The notes: a model not told the origin generated them from the sequence alone. DNA of 64,000 nt from Deltaproteobacteria bacterium (GCA_019912665.1 JAIOIE010000022.1:62001-126000), one strand, 5' to 3'. Shown: positions 25,524-33,405, counted from the stretch's first letter. Numbers and translations: made by a program.

Positions 25524-26123
25524 ATGCACAGGAAACTGCATCTGCCAATCTTATTGATCTTTTTTGTCGCGCTCTCGAGCCTCGCGAGCGCCGTTACCGC
25601 GATAGAAGGCAGGTCGGCAAAGGAATTCGTCACTGACTGGCCTGAGGCCGCGCGGAACGCCGCGAACCAGATGGTGGACAAATACGGCGAGCCCGACGAG
25701 ATTACGCCGACAAGGCTCATCTGGCGCGATAACGGGCCCTGGATGGAGACCGTCCTGCATAAGGATGTCGTGAACCACAACTTCCCCAAGGAGCATGACG
25801 ACACCCTTCGCCAGACTATTCCCTTCCAGGTGCCTCCTGACAAGTTCGACGAGCTCGCGGAGTTTGACGGGAGCGTCATAGTGGAGCGCACGCTGGGGAC
25901 CGCCTCTGCCATGTGCGACCGCGAGGAGGCGAACTTCCTGGCCCTGAACCTGGCCAACGACATAGTTAATGAAAAGATAACGGTCGAGGAGGCCAGGGAG
26001 CAGTACGCAGAGATAATACAGGGCCTCATGGAGGGGGAGGAGCACCCCTATACCCAGGGCTTTGAGTTCGATGTGGCGAGCGTTGAAGACACGCGGTTCG
26101 AGGACGAATCGGTAATAGGATAA
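25524..26123 (+). CDS. Exported protein of unknown function
   Basis: A 199-residue secreted protein. The start at 25524 is set by AAGGAGGT 6 bases upstream and gives a clean signal peptide (MHRKLHLPILLIFFVALSS, cleavage after ASA about 23). The mature part contains AANQMVDKYGEPDEITPTRL, a pattern seen in lipoprotein-like domains that open with a glycine turn after a short helix, and an acidic C-terminus. A single cysteine is seen. I do not recognise a named family. It is transcribed alone and ends in a long hairpin. Probably periplasmic. Confidence 0.75.
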   Translation: MHRKLHLPILLIFFVALSSLASAVTAIEGRSAKEFVTDWPEAARNAANQMVDKYGEPDEITPTRLIWRDNGPWMETVLHKDVVNHNFPKEHDDTLRQTIPFQVPPDKFDELAEFDGSVIVERTLGTASAMCDREEANFLALNLANDIVNEKITVEEAREQYAEIIQGLMEGEEHPYTQGFEFDVASVEDTRFEDESVIG

Positions 26124-26131
26124 AATTATGA

Positions 26132-26167
26132 GAGATAGGAGCCCTCTTAATAGAGGGCTCCTATCTC
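26132..26167. terminator. Perfect 16-bp stem hairpin
   Basis: GAGATAGGAGCCCTCT / AGAGGGCTCCTATCTC with loop TAAT. There is no T-run on either side. It separates the exported-protein gene from the convergent AT-rich gene and probably ends or stabilises both transcripts. Confidence 0.65.
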
Positions 26168-26234
26168 AAGATTGCAAGGCGAGATTTTTGTCATTCCTCA
26201 ATTTTCCAGATTCCCAGCCCAAAAAATTGACGTA

Positions 26235-27053
26235 TTATTTATCAAAATTAATCGCCGTAAAGGCGACCTTGTCAGCGATTATTCTTTTACGCTGAACCAA
26301 AAAGAAAAGAATAATTAGCAAAATAAAAAACCATGGTATCAATGGTATCCATATTGGAGATGCGCTAAACACAATAAAATCTCTCCCGGAAAGTAATACT
26401 CCTATAATAGGTGAAACGATTGAATTCATTATGAGTAAAAACATAATAATTGCAGAAGGACCAAAAAATTTATCTCGCGGAAGGATTTCTGTCTTAAGAC
26501 ATTGTTCATATGTTAGCACAAGTTTTCCGAATTTTTTGTTTATTTTTGCCTCAATATCTCCGGCTATAAAATCACTAGCCCTTCTCATTCTCATAGCTTC
26601 ACCTACCCATAATATAAGAAGAATTAATGTAATCATAGGAATGACTCCACTGAATAATAGAGTTATTAATTTCCAATTTTTTTCCGGGTTATCGATCTGC
26701 ATTGCTCCAGCGTAAATCGCTCCAATTACAGTTAAGCCGAAAATTATTGATTGTGCACGAATGGTAATAGTATTCAAACTTTCTGTTCTTAAACTTTCGT
26801 ACTCCTTTAATAAGGCATCTATTTCACTAGAATCTGAACTGTTCCAATCTTTTTTATCATTTTTTTCATTTTCTACTACTTCGGTTAGATAATCGATTTG
26901 CATAATGTCTTGCTTGGAGCGAGGACTTCTGTGTCCGATCTTGTTTTTTAGAAGACGCTCCGTATCTCCTTCATTTCGAAATTGCTTATCGTCAAGTGAC
27001 TGCTTCGACGACTCTTTATCTTTGCTCGTTGTTCCCGAAATTGAATCTGCCAT
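26235..27053 (-). CDS. AT-rich four-helix membrane protein of unknown function
   Basis: A 272-residue protein. The start ATG 27053 is chosen for the AAGGAAGG ribosome binding site. The hydrophilic N-terminus (about 1-90) is rich in Lys, Asp and Ser; then come two hydrophobic hairpins: segments about 98-118 and 128-152, a soluble loop of about 40 residues, then about 198-220 and 230-255, and a short basic tail. Base composition and codon use (many AAA, ATT, TTT) differ sharply from the GC-rich neighbours, which points to recent transfer. The layout resembles membrane effectors of bacterial defence systems, but no enzyme domain is visible and I cannot assign a family. Confidence 0.7.
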   Translation of the reverse strand: MADSISGTTSKDKESSKQSLDDKQFRNEGDTERLLKNKIGHRSPRSKQDIMQIDYLTEVVENEKNDKKDWNSSDSSEIDALLKEYESLRTESLNTITIRAQSIIFGLTVIGAIYAGAMQIDNPEKNWKLITLLFSGVIPMITLILLILWVGEAMRMRRASDFIAGDIEAKINKKFGKLVLTYEQCLKTEILPRDKFFGPSAIIMFLLIMNSIVSPIIGVLLSGRDFIVFSASPIWIPLIPWFFILLIILFFLVQRKRIIADKVAFTAINFDK

Positions 27054-27141
27054 AAGGTCCTTCCTTTTGTAAACGATTTCCAAAAAGAAAAAGTAAAAAC
27101 AAATTGGACTTTCTTAATTTAACGGACGTCCCTCTATTTGA

Positions 27142-27861
27142 TCAAATTCTGTCCTGTATCGCATTTTCTATTTCGGAAGCGATCCTTTCCGCCGCGCCGG
27201 CCGGGTCTTTCGCATCCCTTATGGGGCGGCCCGCGACGATGTAGTCTGCTCCGTTCGATATCGCCTCAAACGGCGTAACTATCCGCTTCTGGTCGCCCTT
27301 GGCGTCTTCGGCCGTGCGCACGCCCGGCGTGACGATGAGGAAATCCGGGCCGAGCGCTTCTCGAACGGCCTTTGCTTCGAGGCCGGAGCAGACTACCCCG
27401 GCGCACCCGGCGGCTTTCGCGACCCCGGCACGGTGGAGGACAAGGGATTCGGGCGTGAAGTTCGCGTCAATCCCCGCATCGGGAAACGACTCCCTCGAAA
27501 GGCTGGTAAGGACCGTGACTCCGAGCACCTTTGTATTCCCGGCTGCCTCTGCCGCGGCCTTGAGCATGGAACTGCCGTCCGATGTGTGGACGGTAATGAA
27601 GTCCGCGCCAAGAGCAACGGCCGACCTCATGGCCCCCTTTACGGTCTCGGGTATGTCGTGGAATTTGAGGTCCAGGAATACGCCCCTCCCCCCGATTTCC
27701 CGGACCGTCCTCACCACCTCCGGGCCAGAGGATACGAAGAGCTCAAGCCCTATCTTGAATACGCCCACATGGTCTTTGAGGAGGCCTATATACTTCCGCG
27801 CGCCTTCGAGGTCAGGCACATCAAGCGCGAATATTATCCTGTCCTTCGGAGAAAGGCTCAT
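27142..27861 (-). CDS. pyrF: Orotidine 5'-phosphate decarboxylase
   Basis: A 239-residue TIM-barrel enzyme that makes UMP from OMP. IIFALDVPDLEGARKYI (about 9-25), VFLDLKFHDIPETVKGAM (about 58-75, the K-D-I catalytic array) and the C-terminal IVTPGVRTAEDAKGDQKR plus ADYIVAGRPIRDAKDP phosphate loop are all present. AGAGGTAG precedes the ATG. It lies downstream of pyrE on the same strand, but a strong hairpin stands only 30 bases before its start. Confidence 0.96.
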   Translation of the reverse strand: MSLSPKDRIIFALDVPDLEGARKYIGLLKDHVGVFKIGLELFVSSGPEVVRTVREIGGRGVFLDLKFHDIPETVKGAMRSAVALGADFITVHTSDGSSMLKAAAEAAGNTKVLGVTVLTSLSRESFPDAGIDANFTPESLVLHRAGVAKAAGCAGVVCSGLEAKAVREALGPDFLIVTPGVRTAEDAKGDQKRIVTPFEAISNGADYIVAGRPIRDAKDPAGAAERIASEIENAIQDRI

Positions 27862-27890
27862 TTTGCTACCTCTTGGGTTAGATCGGACTG

Positions 27891-27935
27891 AAACAAGAAG
27901 AGGCCGGGCCCGAAAGGGCCAAGCCTCTTCTTGTT
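27891..27935 (-). terminator. Long hairpin between pyrE and pyrF
   Basis: AACAAGAAGAGGC and GCCTCTTCTTGTT form a long stem extended by GGGCC / GGCCC, with a GAAA- or TTTC-type loop. Run-off on the minus strand is CTTCTTGTTT. Because only 30 bases separate it from pyrF, it acts either as the pyrE terminator with read-through or as an attenuator of pyrF. Confidence 0.7.
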
Positions 27936-27968
27936 TTTACTAAAAAAGGCCGTTCGCAAAGGAGTCCC

Positions 27969-28622
27969 TCAGAATACCGGCCTCTCTTTTTCCCTCTCCT
28001 TCTTCTTCCTTTCCTTCTCCTCTTCCTCCATCTTCTTATTGTGGACCTCCATGAGGTCCGACAACGTGAAGATGGGGTCGACCTTAACGCCGGTCTCCTT
28101 CTGGATGTTCTCGGCGCCGCCCTCTTCCCTGTCCAGAAGAGGTATTACGCGGAGCACATTATAGCCCGCCTCCTTGGCCTTCTGCACGGCTTTGATGGTG
28201 GAGGCCCCGGTCGTGACCACGTCCTCGACGACCACCACGTTGGCGCCGGGCTTCACGTCGCCCTCTACCCAGGCCTGTGTGCCGTGCCCCTTTGGTTCCT
28301 TCCTCACGACGAATACGTCAAGGTACTTGCCCCTGACAGTACATGTGAGGGCCGCCGCGTAGGCTATTGGGTCTGCCCCGAAGGTCATGCCGCCCACCGC
28401 GTCGATGGGCGCGAGCTTCAATTTCTGGAAGTACGCGTAGCCGATAAGCTCCATCGCGACCGAAGAGAGGGCCGTCTTTTTTACATCTATGTAGACGTTG
28501 CTTTTCTTGCCGCTTGAAAGCGTGAACCCGGCCTCGTCATATTTGAAGGACTTGTTATAGAGGATGTCGAGGAGTTCCTTCTTATAGTCCTCATCCATTA
28601 TCTGGTGCGAAAAGTCTTCCAT
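27969..28622 (-). CDS. pyrE: Orotate phosphoribosyltransferase
   Basis: A 217-residue enzyme converting orotate and PRPP to OMP. The PRPP-binding loop VVVVEDVVTTGASTIKAVQ (about 131-149) and the preceding KEPKGHGTQAWVEG loop are diagnostic; TLSSGKKSNVYIDVKKTALS is the family's N-terminal signature. Start ATG 28622 has AAAGGAG upstream and lies 28 bases after the predicted transcription start, which excludes the in-frame ATG at 28685. The C-terminus ends in a Lys/Glu-rich tail (about 195-217) that is longer than usual. Confidence 0.94.
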   Translation of the reverse strand: MEDFSHQIMDEDYKKELLDILYNKSFKYDEAGFTLSSGKKSNVYIDVKKTALSSVAMELIGYAYFQKLKLAPIDAVGGMTFGADPIAYAAALTCTVRGKYLDVFVVRKEPKGHGTQAWVEGDVKPGANVVVVEDVVTTGASTIKAVQKAKEAGYNVLRVIPLLDREEGGAENIQKETGVKVDPIFTLSDLMEVHNKKMEEEEKERKKKEREKERPVF

Positions 28623-28656
28623 GCCCTGCTCCTTTACAGTTATGTGCTTCCCGTAT

Positions 28657-28685
28657 AATATAGTATTAACAGGGCCGGAAATCAA
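28657..28685 (-). promoter_or_regulatory. Predicted promoter of pyrE
   Basis: On the minus strand: TTGATT, 17 bases, TATATT (5 of 6). Confidence 0.6.
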
Positions 28686-28711
28686 GGCGGGGGACGCAGG
28701 GGAATGAACTA

Positions 28712-28731
28712 TCCCGCCGCAAGCGGCGGGA
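28712..28731. terminator. Hairpin downstream of the kamA cluster
   Basis: Perfect stem TCCCGCCGC / GCGGCGGGA with a 2-base spacer. There is no T-run on the minus strand, so termination would be weak or factor-assisted. Confidence 0.45.
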
Positions 28732-28781
28732 ATTCAACCCAGAGAGATCAAAGGAATCAAGGTTTGAGGCGGGAGAGGAGT

Positions 28782-29057
28782 TCAGTCCTTGTCCACGCGG
28801 GTCTTTTTCAAGGCTGACTTGAAAGGGATCACGTTCCGGCTCCGGTCCTTGAGGAGGGCCGCAAGAACGGTCTCGTGCCTCCTTTCAGGATCGAGCTCGA
28901 GGCTCTTGAGCGTCCTCATCTGGGCGGGCGTGGCCGTAAGCCAGTTGAGAAAATAGTTCTCCCGGTCCTCGATCCCGGCCGGCTCCTTTTCAGCAAGACC
29001 GGGCTGAACAGCCGCTCCGCCGCCTTCCAGTCCGTCCAGGAGGTCGTCGCTCTTCAT
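28782..29057 (-). CDS. Small protein of unknown function downstream of kamA
   Basis: A 91-residue acidic then basic protein whose ATG (29057) follows the kamA stop by 2 bases, indicating translational coupling. Visible: MKSDDLLDGLEGGGAAVQPG, then a helical core YFLNWLTATPAQMRTLKSL and a basic tail FKSALKKTRVDKD. No domain is recognised. The position suggests a partner or regulator of the aminomutase, but this is inference. Codon use matches the surrounding genome. Confidence 0.6.
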   Translation of the reverse strand: MKSDDLLDGLEGGGAAVQPGLAEKEPAGIEDRENYFLNWLTATPAQMRTLKSLELDPERRHETVLAALLKDRSRNVIPFKSALKKTRVDKD

Positions 29058-29059
29058 TA

Positions 29060-30232
29060 CTACTCCGGCTCCGAATATGTATAAATCTTGTTCTCGTAAT
29101 TCCTGAGCGTCAGTTTGCCCTTGGCCTGGGATATGAGGTAAGTGGGCGCAACCGGGATCTTCCCCCCTCCCCCCGGCGCGTCGACCACAAAGGTCGGCAC
29201 CGCATAGCCTGTAGTATGCCCCCGGAGCTCCTCCATTATATTGATGCCCACCGAGACAGGCGTCCTGAAGTGGCCCGTGCCCACTGCCATGTCGCACTGA
29301 TAGATGTAATATGGCCTGACCCGTATCTTGAGGAGCTCCTGCATGAGCTTTTTCATCACAGCGGGCCTGTCGTTTACGCCCTTCAGGAGTACGGTCTGGC
29401 TGCCTAGCGGGATCCCCGCGTCAGCGAGCATGGAGCAGGCCTTCTCGACCTCGGGAGAAATCTCCTTCGGGTGCGAGAAGTGGATGCTTATATAGAGCGG
29501 GTGGTATTTCCTGAGCATCGCGACGAGCTCCCCGGTCACCCTCATGGGCAGCGTCACAGGGACTCTGGTTCCTATCCTTATCACTTCAAGGTGCGGTATG
29601 GCCCTGAGCCTTTTTATATAGTCCTCGAGGACCTCGGTCTTCATCATGAGCGGGTCGCCGCCCGAGATGAGGATATCCCTTATGGATTTTTTCGACTTGA
29701 TGTATTTTATCGCGTCATCGAAGCGCTCTACGGGCATGGGCGGGTGCTCTTCCCCGACCATCCGTTTCCTCGTGCAATACCTGCAATACATGGCGCAGGA
29801 ATCGGTCACTATAAGGAGGGCCCTGTCAGGATACCTGTGGACGAGCCCCGGAACAGGGGTATGGGAGTCCTCTCCGCACGGGTCTACCATCTCGCAGGAA
29901 GAAACGCTGAATTCCTCGAGCCTCGGTATTGCCTGCTTCCTTATGGGGCATTTGGGGTCCTGTCTGTCGATGAGCGTGAGAAAATAAGGGGTGATGGCCA
30001 TGGCCAGGCGGCCGGTGGCGCGCTTGATTCCTTCCTCTTCCCGCCGGGTAAGGGGAATGAGGTCTTTCAACGCCTCAAGGGAGGTAATGCGGTTTTTGAG
30101 CTGCCATTTCCAGTCGTTCCAGCTCTCAGGCCTTGAAGCGGGGCACTCGATATACTCGGCTAAATCGGACCTTACCGCGACTTTAGCCGCTTTGCTACTG
30201 GGCGGTTCAGAGCTTATTGAAAGCCCTTCCAT
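29060..30232 (-). CDS. kamA: Lysine 2,3-aminomutase (KamA family radical SAM enzyme)
   Basis: A 390-residue radical SAM, PLP-dependent enzyme converting L-lysine to beta-lysine. WNDWKWQLKNRITSLEAL (about 38-55) is the KamA N-terminal signature, and SCAMYCRYCTRKRM (about 143-156) holds the CxxxCxxC cluster. ILISGGDPLMM, IRIGTRVPVTLPMRVT and the PLP-lysine region VDAPGGGGKIPVAP near the C-terminus are present. It is longer than EpmB-type enzymes. No ablB (beta-lysine acetyltransferase) is adjacent, so the product may not be the osmolyte acetyl-beta-lysine. It sits between a MerR-like gene upstream and a small gene downstream. Confidence 0.92.
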   Translation of the reverse strand: MEGLSISSEPPSSKAAKVAVRSDLAEYIECPASRPESWNDWKWQLKNRITSLEALKDLIPLTRREEEGIKRATGRLAMAITPYFLTLIDRQDPKCPIRKQAIPRLEEFSVSSCEMVDPCGEDSHTPVPGLVHRYPDRALLIVTDSCAMYCRYCTRKRMVGEEHPPMPVERFDDAIKYIKSKKSIRDILISGGDPLMMKTEVLEDYIKRLRAIPHLEVIRIGTRVPVTLPMRVTGELVAMLRKYHPLYISIHFSHPKEISPEVEKACSMLADAGIPLGSQTVLLKGVNDRPAVMKKLMQELLKIRVRPYYIYQCDMAVGTGHFRTPVSVGINIMEELRGHTTGYAVPTFVVDAPGGGGKIPVAPTYLISQAKGKLTLRNYENKIYTYSEPE

Positions 30233-30249
30233 TCGGCTCCTCCTACCGT

Positions 30250-30519
30250 CTAAGCGGGTTTTTCGGTTTTGACCAGGTTCAACTGCGGATTCTGGAGCTC
30301 TTCCATAGCCTTTTCGTAGGCTATCTTGTATTTGAAACCCTTTTTAAGGTATTTCCAGATGAATTCGACCTTCTTTGCGTCCTCTTCAGAATATTCCCTG
30401 AACTCCTTATCCCCGATGAGGATCTTCCGGGGTTTTATAAACCCCTTCTGCTCAAGGTAATAGAGCTTTTGCCTGGGAATATCGATTTTTGAAAGAAGTT
30501 CCGGAGTTCTTATGCCCAC
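30250..30519 (-). CDS. MerR-like winged-helix protein
   Basis: An 89-residue protein with a MerR-type HTH: LLSKIDIPRQKLYYLEQKGFIKPRK (about 8-32), then a wing and FREYSEEDAKKVEFIWKYLKKGF. It lacks a C-terminal effector domain or coiled coil. It starts the kamA transcript (17 bases upstream of kamA) and probably regulates it. The lower GC of its promoter region is notable. Confidence 0.82.
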   Translation of the reverse strand: MGIRTPELLSKIDIPRQKLYYLEQKGFIKPRKILIGDKEFREYSEEDAKKVEFIWKYLKKGFKYKIAYEKAMEELQNPQLNLVKTEKPA

Positions 30520-30596
30520 CCCTATAATTGCTCCTGTATTTGAATGAAGGGAACATAATTAAGTTCAAAAATAATCTGCGATATAAAATTAAACTT

Positions 30597-30625
30597 ATTT
30601 TATAAATCAAACTCAAACTTGTCAA
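30597..30625 (-). promoter_or_regulatory. Predicted promoter of the merR-kamA unit
   Basis: On the minus strand TTGACA, 17 bases, TAAAAT (5 of 6). The surrounding 30540-30660 stretch is very AT-rich. Confidence 0.7.
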
Positions 30626-30809
30626 GAGAAATTGCGGTTTGAAAACGTTTTTAAAAATCGCTTTGTAGGCCTCTCGAAGCTTTTGGAGAGCAAAAAGGGA
30701 TCAATCATCCCATTTAAAAAAGCAGCATGAATTTTTAAGACAAATATCAGTGCGTTAGTGTGGTTCATGTGTAAAAATGCGCATGTGGGCCGGGGGCGCT
30801 CCCCTAAAC

Positions 30810-30838
30810 TTGAAATTAAGGCCCTTTTTTGCTAAAAT
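30810..30838 (+). promoter_or_regulatory. Predicted promoter of the FmdE-like gene
   Basis: TTGAAA, 17 bases, TAAAAT (both 5 of 6), 39 bases before the ATG at 30877. The rest of the 30520-30876 gap holds the divergent merR promoter and a weak hairpin CTCTC...GAGAG (30671-30690). Confidence 0.65.
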
Positions 30839-30876
30839 TTTTATCCGGGGCATTCGCCCTGAAGAGAGGAGTCTTC

Positions 30877-31548
30877 ATGAAGAAAACCACGAAATGGCGC
30901 CAGGATTTCTTTAACGAGGTCGAGCCCATACGGCTTAAGGAGCCGCTTGCGCACCTCCTGGGCGCCCAGGACGAGAACGAGCTTTTCGTCATCAACTACA
31001 CGGATGCCGTGCTGGTGGCCGGTCATTCATGCCCGGCCGTTTCAGGCGCATACAGGCTTACGCAGAAAGCACTCAAGGCCCTTTACGGCGAAGAGGTCCC
31101 GGTAAGGGGAGAGATAAAGATTCTAGTAAAAGGCGGTCCCGGCGACCTGGCCTATGGTCCCCAGGCCCATGTAATTTCACTCATAACCGGAGCTGCCGGC
31201 GCAACCGGTTTCAAGGGGCTAGGCGGGAGGTTCGGCAGGAACAATAAGCTTTTCTTCGACGCCGAGGACCCCCAGTTCAATACCTTCGTCTTCCAGAGGG
31301 AGGATAACGGAAAGGCCGTTCAAATATCCTACAATCCCCAGGCCCTCTCAGGAGACCCGAGGATGAACGACCTCATGCCCAGGGTCATGAGAGGCATGGC
31401 GACGAAAGAGGAGAAGGAACTCTTCTACAGCCTCTGGCAGGGTAACGTAAGGAAGATCCTCCTTGAGGACGAGAAGTACCCCGGCCTCTTCGAGCTTACC
31501 AGGTTAGAGGGCTTCCGTTTCCCCGATCTCAGGGCAGGCGCGTACTGA
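30877..31548 (+). CDS. Conserved protein with FmdE-like GHSCP motif
   Basis: A 223-residue soluble protein. ATG 30877 has AGAGGAG upstream, so the in-frame upstream ATG is ignored. VLVAGHSCPAVSGAYRLTQK (about 48-67) resembles the GHxCPG motif of FmdE-family metal-binding proteins; ISLITGAAGATGFKGLGGRF (about 105-124) is a second conserved-looking block, and the C-terminal third is helical. FmdE proteins are linked to molybdenum or tungsten enzymes, but this one has no such neighbours. Function open; possible metal-binding redox role. Confidence 0.6.
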   Translation: MKKTTKWRQDFFNEVEPIRLKEPLAHLLGAQDENELFVINYTDAVLVAGHSCPAVSGAYRLTQKALKALYGEEVPVRGEIKILVKGGPGDLAYGPQAHVISLITGAAGATGFKGLGGRFGRNNKLFFDAEDPQFNTFVFQREDNGKAVQISYNPQALSGDPRMNDLMPRVMRGMATKEEKELFYSLWQGNVRKILLEDEKYPGLFELTRLEGFRFPDLRAGAY

Positions 31549-31634
31549 AAAACCGCATCCCTCCGCGCGCTTTAAAAAGGACGAAAAAGGGCTTCACATC
31601 CCCTGATTTCAGTATATAATCAAGGGTCGCAGCT

Positions 31635-31761
31635 TACAGGCTGCTCAAAAAACTCAAGATGCAAGGAGTCGAAAAATGAGGAATGAGCGTACTTTTATTG
31701 TACGCCGGAGTGTCCAATTTTGAAGACGACGCAGCAGATTGTGTTTTCTGCAGCCTGTTAG
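31635..31761. repeat. Palindromic intergenic repeat (REP/MITE-like)
   Basis: The ends ACAGGCTGCTCAAAA and TTTTCTGCAGCCTGTT are imperfect inverted copies of each other, with an inner hairpin GCGTAC-TTTTATT-GTACGC (31688-31706). Elements with CAGGCTGCTGAAAAA-type ends and an internal GCGTAC hairpin are, from memory, dispersed in many deltaproteobacterial and related genomes. It sits directly upstream of the fbp ribosome binding site. Confidence 0.7.
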
Positions 31762-31786
31762 AAAATTCTCCAGAGGAGGGCCCTTC

Positions 31787-32773
31787 ATGTCCATCGGGAT
31801 GACCCTTACCAAGTTCCTTCTTGAAGAGCAGAGGCGGCACCCGGGCTCGACCGGAAATTTCACGGCGCTTTTCTCGGACCTCGTAACCGCCGCAAAGGTC
31901 ATATCAAGGGAAGTGCGGCGCGCGGGCCTCATAGACATACTCGGGGCATCAGGCAACAGCAACATTCACGGCGAGGAGGTCCAGAAGCTCGACGAGCTCG
32001 CAAACGAGACCATCATCAGGGCCATGGAACACGGGGGACACCTCTCCGCAATGGCCTCGGAGGAGATGGACGACATCATTCACGTGGACGGCAAGTACCC
32101 AAAAGGGTGCTACCTCCTTCTTTTCGACCCTCTCGACGGCTCATCCAACATAGACGTGAACGTAAGCGTGGGCACGATCTTCTCAATACTCAGGTGCCGG
32201 GACGGCAAGGTCACGGCTGAAGACTTCCTCAAGCCCGGGGTCGAGCAGGTCTCGGCAGGCTACATCCTCTACGGTTCGAGCACCATGATGGTATACACGA
32301 CAGGCCACGGCGTACACGGCTTCACGCTCGACCCTAGCGTCGGCGAGTTCCTCCTTTCGCACCCGGATATCAAAATTCCAGAGAAAGGGAAGATATTCAG
32401 CATTAACGAGGGGAACAGCAAACACTGGCTCCCGGGGACAGGGGCTTATATAGAGAAGCTCAAGTCGGACGGGAAGGACTATAGCGCCAGGTACGTGGGC
32501 TCCCTCGTATCGGACTTCCACCGTAACCTCTTGAAGGGCGGCATCTTCCTTTATCCGGCGGACAGGAAGTCCCGTAACGGCAAGCTCCGCCTCCTCTACG
32601 AGGCCAACCCGCTTTCGTTCATAGTCGAGCAGGCAGGTGGCCGCTCATCGAACGGCATCGAAAGGATTATGGAGATAAAGCCTGGGGAGCTACACCAGAG
32701 GACGCCCCTTATAATCGGGAGCAGGGCGGACGTTGAAGAGGCTGAGTCGTTCTGGAAGGCACACATTGCCTGA
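31787..32773 (+). CDS. fbp: Class I fructose-1,6-bisphosphatase
   Basis: A 328-residue gluconeogenic phosphatase. The metal-binding and catalytic motif LLFDPLDGSSNIDVNVSVGT (about 107-126) and the substrate region GKLRLLYEANPLSFIVEQAGG (about 262-282) are diagnostic of FBPase class I. Start ATG 31787 has AGAGGAGG 7 bases upstream; the ATG at 31739 would read through the repeat and is unlikely. It stands alone between the repeat and a convergent gene, and indicates a gluconeogenic or autotrophic carbon metabolism. Confidence 0.97.
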   Translation: MSIGMTLTKFLLEEQRRHPGSTGNFTALFSDLVTAAKVISREVRRAGLIDILGASGNSNIHGEEVQKLDELANETIIRAMEHGGHLSAMASEEMDDIIHVDGKYPKGCYLLLFDPLDGSSNIDVNVSVGTIFSILRCRDGKVTAEDFLKPGVEQVSAGYILYGSSTMMVYTTGHGVHGFTLDPSVGEFLLSHPDIKIPEKGKIFSINEGNSKHWLPGTGAYIEKLKSDGKDYSARYVGSLVSDFHRNLLKGGIFLYPADRKSRNGKLRLLYEANPLSFIVEQAGGRSSNGIERIMEIKPGELHQRTPLIIGSRADVEEAESFWKAHIA

Positions 32774-32895
32774 GCCGGCGCACGGGCCTTGAGCAAGGCG
32801 CAGGTGCTTGAGTTTTTCATTTCGGCGAGCGGAGAGGATATATCGCCTTTGAATCTCAGCTCTCCGTATACCGGAATTCAATCCGGGTGGTCATA

Positions 32896-33288
32896 TCAGA
32901 TGCTTTCCCCGGCCTTATGATAATCGCATGCCGTCTTTTCCGATTCAAAATAGATTACAGTGCCGTCCTCCCTTGAAACGATAATGGCTTCGGCCTTGTC
33001 CACCACGTTCCCCGTGACCGGGTCGATCGCGTAGCGGAGCGCGCCGGTAGACAAGAGCCTTCCCACGCAGTTCGGGCAGCAGCCGTAATATGTATTCCCG
33101 TCTATCTCTACAGGGATGTTCCCCATGAATGAGACCCGGTCCTGCACCATGCAGACCTTTGAGCGCTCGACCTGCCGAAGCGCAGTCTTTTCGTGGCCTG
33201 CCGTTTTTCCAGCATGCGAATTGAAGTAAACGGCGGCCGCTATTAGCGAAGCGGCTATAATGACTACGGCTAAAATCCTCGTAAACAA
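32896..33288 (-). CDS. Exported cysteine-rich protein, possibly metal-binding (TRASH/YHS-like)
   Basis: A 130-residue protein with an N-terminal signal or anchor (about 4-22). Cysteines 46, 70, 71 and 74 fall in KVCMVQDRVSFMGNI and TYYGCCPNCVGRLL, a spacing like TRASH or YHS metal-binding folds, and a further Cys121 is in TACDYH. The lower part (about 85-115) forms beta strands. It probably handles a soft metal ion in the periplasm. It converges on fbp and diverges from the stress-protein gene. Family assignment is tentative. Confidence 0.6.
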   Translation of the reverse strand: MFTRILAVVIIAASLIAAAVYFNSHAGKTAGHEKTALRQVERSKVCMVQDRVSFMGNIPVEIDGNTYYGCCPNCVGRLLSTGALRYAIDPVTGNVVDKAEAIIVSREDGTVIYFESEKTACDYHKAGESI

Positions 33289-33405
33289 CGCTATTCTCCT
33301 CTGCCTATAATCCGACCCGATAATATCATTTCAGCCTTGTTTTTGGAAATCCGCTTTTCCGGTCCCTGTTGCCTCTTTTCGAGGGCGATGATATACTTCA
33401 TCATC

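Noticed and set aside
26235-27053. The AT-rich membrane gene as part of a complete defence system
   Set aside because: No sensor, nuclease, cyclase or recombinase lies beside it; the flanks are ordinary chromosomal genes. Kept only as a foreign-looking single gene.
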